From Prorocentrum cordatum (lineage: Eukaryota > Sar > Dinophyceae > Prorocentrales > Prorocentraceae): a stretch of DNA of 64,000 bases. The translations under genes were made by a program, and so were the position numbers. Position 1 is the first letter of the stretch, and each line of letters begins with the position of its first letter. A model generated the notes under the pieces. It had not been told where the DNA came from. It did not search any database and saw only the letters and a list, made by a program, of their open reading frames with translations. The stretch is from NCBI GenBank assembly GCA_963575745.1, contig CAUYUJ010014758.1, forward strand, positions 303,648-367,647, written 5' to 3'. This document shows, one piece after another, positions 11,165 through 19,035 of this stretch.

Positions 11165-11417
11165 AGTAATTCTGGCGCGCTGGCGGGCTAGCTGGCCGGA
11201 AAAATATCGGCTGATGTTTCGCGTAATTTCGGTCGGTCAATAATCAGTCTCGAAATTCAACCATATGCTGGAGATCTAATATTCTTCCCCCCCGTATTCG
11301 ATCTCATTTCCGCTTGCCATCTTGATCCCAGGTCGATCGGGCGGATAATTATCAGAAAGAACTTAGGCGGGTTTTGGCGTTGAGTGTCATCTTGGCAGGC
11401 GCTGCCGGTTTTCTTAA
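11165..11417 (-). mobile_element. NHE-1 tail fragment in reverse orientation
   Basis: Read on the minus strand this is a diverged copy of the NHE-1 tail. Matching words are AGAAAACCGGCAGCGCC, GATCAAGATGGCAAGCGG, GAGATCGAATA and GCTAGCCCGCCAGCGCGCC. The outer end is missing. It is interrupted at 11417 by a plus-strand NHE head, so it is older than that element. Confidence 0.6.
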
Positions 11418-13298
11418 CTGGGCGCCGGCGGTAAACCGTCAACCTCGGTTTCCGCGGGGAACTCGCAGAGCTTCCCTGCCATATACATGAATGGGGCGCG
11501 GGCGCGGCAATCTCGCAGTCCGCGCGCGCGAGGGCGCGGTTTCATGGAGGAGGACGCGTAGGAGAAGGAGGAGCGAGAAGGAGAAGGAGGTGGAGGAGGC
11601 CGAGGAAGAGAGGGGCGAGGAGGAGAAGGAGCAGGAGGAGAAGGAGGGGGAAGAGGAAGAGGAGGATGGCGAGCAGGAGGGGGAAGGGTGGAAGGGAGGG
11701 AAGGGGGGCGATGACCATGACGAGGAGAAGGAAGACGAGCAGGAAGAAGGGGGAGGAGGAGAAAGAGGAGAAGAAGCAGACGGACGAGGAAGAGGAGGAG
11801 GAGGAGAAGGAACAGAAAGAGGAGGCGGAGGAGGAGAAGGAGGAGGCAAACGAGGAGGAGGAGGAGAAGAACGAGGAGGGGTAGGAGGAGGAGAACGAGG
11901 AGCACAAGGAAGAAAGAGGGGGAGGAGGAGGAGGAGGAGGAGAAGGAGGGGGAGCAGGCTACAGCTCGAAGTAAGGACAGAAAACATATATTATCTCTCG
12001 CTAATTATGGCAGGGTGCTCAGTTGTAGCTCTAGTAGCAGACAAATCTCAGACGTCTCGACACTAAAGGCGACTGTTCGATGATTTCCTGTTGAGCGATA
12101 TGCTTCCTGGATCCCCAGTTTGCCTATAATATTGGAATCCAACACCGTCTCACTCAAAAATGAAATAATGCAAATACTTATTTGGTTACAGCTTTCGTAG
12201 CACATTGATCTCAGGCGTTTAGACTGTAGACTGATGCTTCGCAGCATTGCCTGTCAATTGGCGTGCCTATCGGTTCCTGAGCTGGTCTCGATCTCAAACG
12301 CAATGCGGTGCGAATAATTGTGCGCTATCGGTTGCAGCTCGAATTCAGAAGTCTCGATACCGTAGGCGAATGTCCTCGTGATCGTCTGCTCCGACAAGTG
12401 CTTTTCAGGTCCGCAGCCGCCTACAGCTCGAACGAAGTAGGAAAACAAATCCTCATCGTAACCAATCAGCAGGGTGGAATTGCTTGTTTTCGGTTCAAGC
12501 TCGCGTAGCAGACCGAATTCCGGCATCTAGATACTTGAGACGACCCTACCTCTTGAATTTCTTCCGGTTGGCGCACCCAACAGCTCTGTAGCGCATCTGC
12601 AGCTCGAGTGAGATCAAGGAATTCAGCATCATTTCCAAAAATTACAAATACTTGTTTGGCCCTAGCTCTGGTAGTGGACCAAATTCGGCCATCTAGATAC
12701 TTGAGACTAGCGCGCCGAATGATTCCGCTTCGATTGCTTACCGAACAGCTCTGTAGCTCATCTGCAGCTCGATTGAAGCTAAGACAATCAGCATGATCTC
12801 TCTACAAATTAGCTGAGTCGGAATAATAAAACGCCTCGAGAACTGGTAGCAGACCGAGTTCAGGCATCTAGGTACTTGTTACTAGCGCTTTTGATAACTA
12901 TATTTCGATTGCTGTGCCGAACAGCTCTCTAGCTCATCTGCAACTCGAGTTAATTTCAGAAAGTCATCATCATCTCTTTAAAAATTAGCAGAGTATAGTT
13001 CGTTGGCCGTAGCTCTGGTAGCAGACCAAGCTCGGACACCTACATACTCGAGACTAGCGCACCTGATGATTCTATATAGATTAGGTGTGCCGGCCAGCTC
13101 TGCAGCTGTTCTGCAGCTCCAGCTAAGTAAAGAAAACCGAGAGCACCTGCCAAGACGACACTCAACAGCCGATCCCCCACATGCTTTTTGACAATAGTTT
13201 GCACCCGATCCTGAGATCAAGATGGCGAACAGTAAGAAGATCGAATACGGACGGAAAATTACAAGAGCTCTAACGAACTGTTCACTTTCGAGAACATA
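11418..13298 (+). mobile_element. Old NHE: head, purine tract, diverged monomers, tail
   Basis: It opens with CTGGGCGCCGGCGGTAAACC and a hairpin right arm degraded to TTTCCGCGGGG, followed by ACTCGCAGAGCTTCCC. A (GGA)n tract comes next, then about seven strongly diverged copies of the roughly 180-bp NHE-1 monomer between 11950 and 13190 (recurring GCAGACC, AGCTCTGTAGCTCATCTGC and GAAAACCGAGAGCACCT). Tail sequence begins at about 13208 (GATCAAGATGGCGAACAG). The tail is cut at about 13298 by the NHE head that carries LINE B. Monomer divergence is visibly higher than in the 36-64 kb block, suggesting an older insertion. Confidence 0.6.
11535..11950 (+). repeat. Purine tract (GGA/GAG)n
   Basis: About 415 nt almost free of pyrimidines on the plus strand, made of GGA, GAG and GAAG units. 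It is preceded by GGGGCGCGGGCGCGGCAAT, as is the second tract at 28300-28500. Both lie shortly downstream of an NHE head. The Glu/Arg- or Leu/Ser-rich frames across it are repeat artefacts. Confidence 0.85.
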
Positions 13299-13376
13299 AT
13301 GGGAGCCGGCGGTAGATCGTCAACCTTGGTTTTTGCTCTGCGCAGAGCCACAGGCCTGAGTTCAGGCCCGCTCGAG

Positions 13377-14435
13377 TCACAGCCTAACCCAGAAGGGGGG
13401 CAGCAGGCCAGGCGCCTGCAGGACCACCACCACACCTTTGAGTAGGTGCTTTGCAGCAAGAAGTTCAGCCTGGATCACAGTACACGAGGGCGGGAGACAG
13501 AGGGCTTCAGAGGCGACATCGCACCACCAGTAGCCACTCGGGGAGGCGGAGCCATCAAGATTATTAAGATGATTGAGATGAGAGGGAAGCGATGGGAGAA
13601 TGTACAGATCGACGACCCAGCCGCCGCCGCAACCCTCAGAGGAGCGGCCTCCGTCGAAGAAGCCCCTCACACCGAGCACGCTCGAAGCATTCATTGTAAA
13701 TAACCTGTCATCAATTGTCAAGTGGTCCTGGCCCCTGCGAGCCATCCAAGTCTGTTCATCAGCTCTCGCGTTCCCTTCCCGATAGATCCATTTCATCATA
13801 TCACGCCCCCGTGAGGGGGCCCGAATGTGCATGGGCATCTCCACAGACATAGAATAAAGTAAGTCCTGAATAGCAGAAACCGTCGTCGAATACACGTCAG
13901 CAGCACATCTAAATAGACCGTTAATCCAGTTACAGATCACCAGAGAGTCCCCCGAGATTTCAATAGGTAAACCCTTGGACCCAAAGTCCCACCAAGACTG
14001 ACGCTGTTCGCTCAGAGCAATACGTTTTGTAGCCTTCTCCTTTTCCGCCTCCGCCTTCCTACGCTTCTCCTCCACCGTAAGGTCCTCCGCCTCCATCCTG
14101 TAGGGCCCTTTGGGATCTCTGAGGACACAGTATTGGAGCACGTGCGGTAGGTCCCACATACGCAGCAGTGCACGGACAAAATATCTCCACCCGTCCTCGT
14201 CCCAGGTCAAGTGAGCATACCAATAAGGGCATCCCACCGTCTCGAACGGTAGCGACCATGGATGGAAGCCTGCAGGACGGCCGCCCTCGCGGCGCCTGGT
14301 AAGCACACGGGCTTCCTTCGAATCAAGAGTGCGAATGAAAGCATCCCTCTCCTCGGTCCACGGCGACACAGCATGCAGCATGCACAGGCGAGAGAGAGAT
14401 GATGATGATGATGACGCGCCATAAGGGGACGGTAC
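13377..14435 (-). pseudogene. LINE B ORF2 C-terminus with permuted RNase H-like motifs
   Basis: The frame is open from LINE A's 3' boundary to 13377. It corresponds to LINE C ORF2 from about the FYGLKWW region to the end. Motifs occur in the order: EISGDSLVICNWING (Asp at about 13949), MKWIYREGNARADE, GFFDGGRSSEGCGGGWVV, QAELLAAKHLLKG. In standard RNase H the DG and AE motifs come first and the DS and N-x-x-A-D motifs follow; here the halves are swapped. Distances from DS to AD (63 residues) match the 64 residues between Asp70 and Asp134 of E. coli RNase HI. A Lys/Glu-rich helix (residues about 180-205 of the open frame) precedes the domain. The part is separated from the rest of ORF2 only by LINE A. 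Confidence 0.7.
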
Positions 14436-15290
14436 TCCTGAGACACAAAGACTGAGATGCCACCAATACGCCAAACGCGTATGGTATAGAAGGGGGAAGC
14501 GGGCGAGGCGAGAAAGGAAGGGCAGAAAAAGAGAGAATCCCAACCCAAGATTGAAATCCATGGTACTGGACGAAATCTTGAATGTAAAATCACCTGTCCA
14601 GTTTTGATAGAGAACATGATTAAGTCCCATGACGCCCAGAGAAGTCGAGTCTAAAGCGAATCTGAAGCGAACCCGACTTAAATTGAACCAAGGATATTGA
14701 GTGAAAGAAAACCATACACATTGAATGAAGTGTAATCAGTGAGAGAAGAAACCAAGAGATGAGTAGCACAATCACCTTGCTTGTCTTGAGTGAACCAGAC
14801 ATTGATGTGTAGAGAACTTTCGTTGAGTCCCTTGAATCACAGAGATTGAACCAATACTATTGAATGGATGAAGACCGTCCACTTGAGTGAACCAGATATG
14901 GGTATAAAGAAAACTAAAGTTGAGTCCCTTGAAGCCCAGAGAATAAAGGCAGTCTCCCGCTCAAGAAAAGCGCTGAAAGAAGCCTAGCCATTGAGTGTCA
15001 CAACCCCGCATTGAACCAGAAGATATGGAGGCATACAAAGAAAGAACTGAAAGGAAGCGAGTGATCCCATCCGAGTAGTCCCACTCCAGTTGAACCAGAA
15101 TGTGCGGTGAAATTGAATTCAAGACTGCGAAACGTTGGATGCAGTGGGTGGTAGCGAAGGGTATTGACCCACAATCTGTGTAGGGGCGTGCAATGGTGAG
15201 AGACGAGAAGGATAGGGGACCTCCAAAGGCCGCAGGCCCAAGCACCGCGGACGCACAGAGGTAAGACTGAGTGGACCCTAAGAAAGGCGA
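14436..15290 (-). other. LINE A 3' region without a supported frame
   Basis: No good open frame. On the minus strand TTGGTTCAAT, GTGGGACT and CTCTGGG-type phrases recur at irregular spacing. A (GAT)n stretch at 14400-14414 lies just beyond the proposed 3' boundary. There is no clear poly(A) at the boundary. Confidence 0.4.
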
Positions 15291-16043
15291 TTACGGGTAC
15301 TTCCAGCGCCACTTTTCCACGAAGACGTTCCCATCCCACCAAGTGTCTGAAAGGTACCAAACCACTGGATGCGGCCAGCCTGATTCGGGATCGAACCAGG
15401 TGTCGTAGTACTCTGTGTACCACACTTTGGTGTAAATCTTTTCCTCATCGCAGTAGTTCCACATCCCTCCTGAACCTTGGAACCACTTAAGGCGCTTCCT
15501 GGATTCTAGCTTTGCTGGCAGGAATCGCTTGGTCATCCCTAGTTTGGATGTCTCAGCCGCTTTGTGCCCGAGTACCGCCTGGGTTTGAGGCAAAACGGCT
15601 ACTGACCGACGGCCAATCTTTCCAAGGAATTCTCCGCGCCTTATCGTCGGGTCCCTTAGTGTTTACGTAGAGTCTGTTAAAACCGCTGTCCCGACACGCT
15701 TGGAAGAGTGGAATTGTGCACCAATCGTATGTAAGAACTGGACCACCAAGGTCCGATGGGACAAGGAAACGCGCTGGCAACTTTACCGCCCTTTGGAATA
15801 GCAACGTGGAGCAATGAGAGAGCACCTCAAGGTCCTGGTTGCTTAAGAAGCAGACTTTCCGTTTGGATCTGCAGATCTTCCCCTGGAAGTAAACATGAGG
15901 GTCAGACGCTTTGGAAAGTTGCATACCGAAATCTTGAGCCCTATACTGCAGAGAGCGGCATAGCAGGGAGCGAGAGAGAGCCCAGTAGCAGCGGACCGAT
16001 GGAGACGGGATTGTTGCGAAGCCACGGTATCCCTGCGATCACG
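15291..16043 (-). pseudogene. Unrecognised protein segment in LINE A, frame-broken
   Basis: Two consecutive minus-strand frames give natural-looking peptides. One runs from about 16043 to 15553 and contains RCYWALSRSLLCRSLQYRAQDFG and LGGPVLTYDWCTIPLF. The other, open to 15291, continues from about 15615 with SRKRLKWFQGSGGMWNYCDEEK and many Trp/Tyr residues up to KWRWKYP. The switch lies between about 15560 and 15620 and suggests one protein of roughly 250 residues broken by a single indel, or a programmed shift. I recognise no domain. It could be an accessory protein of LINE A or part of another inserted element. Confidence 0.3.
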
Positions 16044-16186
16044 GAGATCAAGCGGGTCCCAGATAGAATCGCATAAGTGACATCGCCTGGTGTCAGCCAA
16101 TCCCGAATGCGGGACAAAAGGAGAGAACTAAGTGGACTTGAAACAGACCAAAGTAAATTCCGTTGGGGAGATAAAACCCCGCTCCA

Positions 16187-17239
16187 TTAATATTGGAGCC
16201 TGTTCTCTGAGGCTGCAATCAGGTATGAAACCCAGACCTCCGAAGATTTCGTCACGTTAAATTTGTGGACTTGCATTCCGTGGAACATTGCCACGGCAAA
16301 CTTCCTAGTGTGAGGAGCGCATGGGCCGCGAAAGAGACGACGGTCTTTCCCCGTGCGAGCGAAAGACCCATGTTGGTCAGCAAACATCAGGACAGACCTA
16401 ATGGCGCAGATAATGGGGGAGATTCCCTCGATGATGTGCCAGAACCGATCAGGCTCCACATATCCCACTCCCAAGCCTAGCTCCATCAGATCTCCGACGA
16501 GCTCTAACCACCTGGAGGTATCTGGCTCCCTATTCCACCGCTCGCGGACCATCCTCTGTACATCTGTAACACGGCCCGCAACTGAACGAAGCTCCTCCAC
16601 CGACTTGTGCGATGCACTGGTAGGTTGTCTCCTTTGAAGGTACCTGGCCATTTGGCCCCAAATGTTCCACCAGATAGTGTAGATGAAATTCCCAGGGTCT
16701 GACCAACGGTTGTCGTAGAAAACAGCACCCTTGTACGACATTGTCTTAATATGTACAAAAGACATGGAGCGTACGGCAATTCCCACGATTCCAATAAGGT
16801 CTTTGCAGGCCTTACTCGAGAAAAAGGCCTCAAAGAGATTCCAAAGCTGCCTTAGAGGTATTTCGAATTCGCGTCCCTTCTCATACATGTGAAGAGTGAC
16901 ACACCTCCGCGGGCAATACGACCCTGAGTTCGAGGGAACAATCTCGGAGCTTTCGATTGCCAATGCCCGCGGGCAAATTGAAGCCCATGCCTGAAATATG
17001 CAGCATATAAGCGAGTTTGAATTCCATGGCCTGACCACCCTTTGAGGAGCAAGCATGAGTAGGTTCCCCGAACTTGGAGAGAGGTCGGGGAAACGTGCAA
17101 TGCAGATTGAACCAAAATGACTACAGAAAGCTATCATGCAGAACGGACCAATAGAGTGACCGAGACCAAGAGAGGGGTGATGGAGAAAGGAGATGCCCTT
17201 TATCGGAGTACAGGCAACAGTCCAAGTCCTGGCCCGCAA
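16187..17239 (-). CDS. Hypothetical LINE A frame of about 350 codons
   Basis: The minus-strand frame is open for 350 codons. The N-terminal third is Cys/Ser/Pro-rich and may be fortuitous. From about residue 120 the sequence is less biased, with an aromatic stretch (NRWSDPGNFIYTIWWNIWG, residues about 180-198), a charged helix-like region (about 215-245) and GVGYVEPDRFWHIIEGISP. No ATG sits at the 5' limit, so the real start is unknown; an in-frame Met near residue 118 is a candidate. No family recognised. It lies 0.5 kb downstream of ORF3 within the same transcript unit. Confidence 0.3.
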   Translation of the reverse strand: MRARTWTVACTPIKGISFLHHPSLGLGHSIGPFCMIAFCSHFGSICIARFPDLSPSSGNLLMLAPQRVVRPWNSNSLICCIFQAWASICPRALAIESSEIVPSNSGSYCPRRCVTLHMYEKGREFEIPLRQLWNLFEAFFSSKACKDLIGIVGIAVRSMSFVHIKTMSYKGAVFYDNRWSDPGNFIYTIWWNIWGQMARYLQRRQPTSASHKSVEELRSVAGRVTDVQRMVRERWNREPDTSRWLELVGDLMELGLGVGYVEPDRFWHIIEGISPIICAIRSVLMFADQHGSFARTGKDRRLFRGPCAPHTRKFAVAMFHGMQVHKFNVTKSSEVWVSYLIAASENRLQY

Positions 17240-17715
17240 GGCGGAATTAACAATCCCAGGCCAAACTCACTGTACGGGAGAGAAGAAGGAAACCGACCAC
17301 AATCTGAAGAACCATATCAGTAGTGACGAGAAGAAAAGAAAAGAAGCAGCCTTAGCTCTGGTCAGGTGAACCGTGGACCAAATGCCCCGAGAGACCCCTG
17401 ATGTTAAGTAATCCCAAATTGCCACGAATGCCCAGGACAAAGCAAAGAAATACACATACGAACCCCACTGTCCATTTAACTTAAAAGACGAGCTGAACTA
17501 AGGATAAATCATACCCCATTTGAGGCAATCCCATCTGGGCTGCGGACAAGCAATAAAGGCTCCACTACTTTGGCCCTGACGGAAACTGAGACGAGAAGAA
17601 CCTGATATCTTCCTCCAACGATAACTCTGGCGTCCCAATTGAACCACAATTGAACCAAAGGTCGCTGATAATCCCACGACAGGACAGTGAGTTCGTGTCA
17701 TCAGAGCTGCTACGA

Positions 17716-19035
17716 TCACATCAGGAATCGTGGCTTGCAGAGTAAGTGGCACCTAACAGTTGCACCGTTTCCTGTCTCCACCGTGATAAGGTCGCCGACG
17801 TCTTCGTACGAATCCTTGACGTAGAGGAGTGCCACTACACTGCTGCCTGCGAATATCTGAGATGTGTCGTGGAGCCTCTCCTTTTTGGGGCAGATCTCTG
17901 GACCGATGGATAATTCTTTGGTGTAGAACTTCGCGTTGAACAGGTGGATGTCCTTGGAACGAAACGTGTTAAGCCCAAAGTGATGTAAGATCTTTGTAAC
18001 ATCCCTGGTGGTGAGGTAGCCGTGCTCACCCAAAATTGGGATGCTTTCCGAGATCAGTGGGCCCTGATTATCTATGATAAAAGGGGTGAGCTCCCGAATA
18101 GTAAAGATTTGGACGTGCTCTCCGACCTTTGCCTTAACAGTGTTCAGGCCTGTGAGCTGGGGAACGAAGACCATGATATAGCGCCTTGAGCTGGTGTGGT
18201 CCGTGCCGCCCTTTGGGGCAAAAATTGGGCATCCCGAATGATCGTACTCTAGTTGTGACCTCAGAAGAGGGGGGCCCAACTTACTGATCCAGGGCTTCTT
18301 ATCTTGTTCCCAGCTCTTTGGTGCCGGCTGTGATTTACGGTCGGGCGAATCGACTTCTGCTTCAGAGCCCGAGGAAGAACTCCTGGAACCTGGGGATTCT
18401 GACGAGCCAACTTCCCAAGTCGTGCCTCCCGCTGGCTTGACAGGCGTATTCCCACGATAGTCCTGTGTCTCAGGCAGAATATCGTCTGATTCGGGCTTTG
18501 ACCCAGCCCCGCCATCCTGCGGTGGTTTCTTGGACCCAATTGAGTACTGCATCTTCCTGGCAATCGGCGAACGACTCCGAGAGGCCGAAGTTCCCCTGCG
18601 CACGGGGGCAGGAGGTGGAGTGGGGAGGATCCTTGCATCGCGAGGGCCAGCGCTTGAGGATGCCTTGGCTTTGAGTTCCTGATTCTTGAATCCAACTGAC
18701 CTAGCTTGATCCTCCCTCTTCTGTTCGAGCTTTTTCTGCAACTTGACTTTCATCTTGACTTCGCTTCCATCCTGACTTGACGAATGCGGCTTCGCTTCCA
18801 TCTTGACTTGACGATTGCGGGCCCAACGATCTAAGGCGTGGCGGTCGAAACCAAAGAAAAGAGGAATGGTAGGCTGAATCTGGTTCCCAGACCGATCCAA
18901 ATCCTGAGAGTATGGGGTGTCCGTGGTGAGGGAAAGAAGCCCCAGAGGGAACAGTGCGATACCGATGTGTGCCTGGCAACCCCAGACCGAGCCGATGGCT
19001 ACTGAAGACGAAGATGGAGCGGTTGTCGAATCCAA
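17716..19035 (-). CDS. LINE A ORF3, unknown function, overlaps ORF2
   Basis: The frame overlaps the last 37 nt of ORF2 in a different phase and is open for 439 codons. It has no ATG at its upstream limit; the first Met codons are at about residues 78-95, in a Lys/Gln-rich segment (KMEAKPHSSSQ, KVKLQKKLEQKRED). Expression could therefore start internally or use a frameshift from the ORF2 end. Residues about 125-235 are low-complexity Ser/Pro/Arg/Glu. Residues about 240-439 look globular (RRYIMVFVPQLTGLNTVKAKVG, HGYLTTRDVTKILHHFGLNT). I recognise no domain. A third ORF is unusual for a LINE; a captured host or transposon protein is possible. Confidence 0.45.
   Translation of the reverse strand: MDSTTAPSSSSVAIGSVWGCQAHIGIALFPLGLLSLTTDTPYSQDLDRSGNQIQPTIPLFFGFDRHALDRWARNRQVKMEAKPHSSSQDGSEVKMKVKLQKKLEQKREDQARSVGFKNQELKAKASSSAGPRDARILPTPPPAPVRRGTSASRSRSPIARKMQYSIGSKKPPQDGGAGSKPESDDILPETQDYRGNTPVKPAGGTTWEVGSSESPGSRSSSSGSEAEVDSPDRKSQPAPKSWEQDKKPWISKLGPPLLRSQLEYDHSGCPIFAPKGGTDHTSSRRYIMVFVPQLTGLNTVKAKVGEHVQIFTIRELTPFIIDNQGPLISESIPILGEHGYLTTRDVTKILHHFGLNTFRSKDIHLFNAKFYTKELSIGPEICPKKERLHDTSQIFAGSSVVALLYVKDSYEDVGDLITVETGNGATVRCHLLCKPRFLM

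Noticed and set aside
11491-12066. Long Glu/Arg-rich open frame (and Leu/Ser-rich frame on the other strand)
   Set aside because: Pure consequence of the (GGA)n tract; the same occurs at 28.3 kb.
15291-17239. Host gene within LINE A
   Set aside because: Peptides look natural, but I cannot name a domain, frames are broken and starts are missing. Kept as hypothetical parts of the element.
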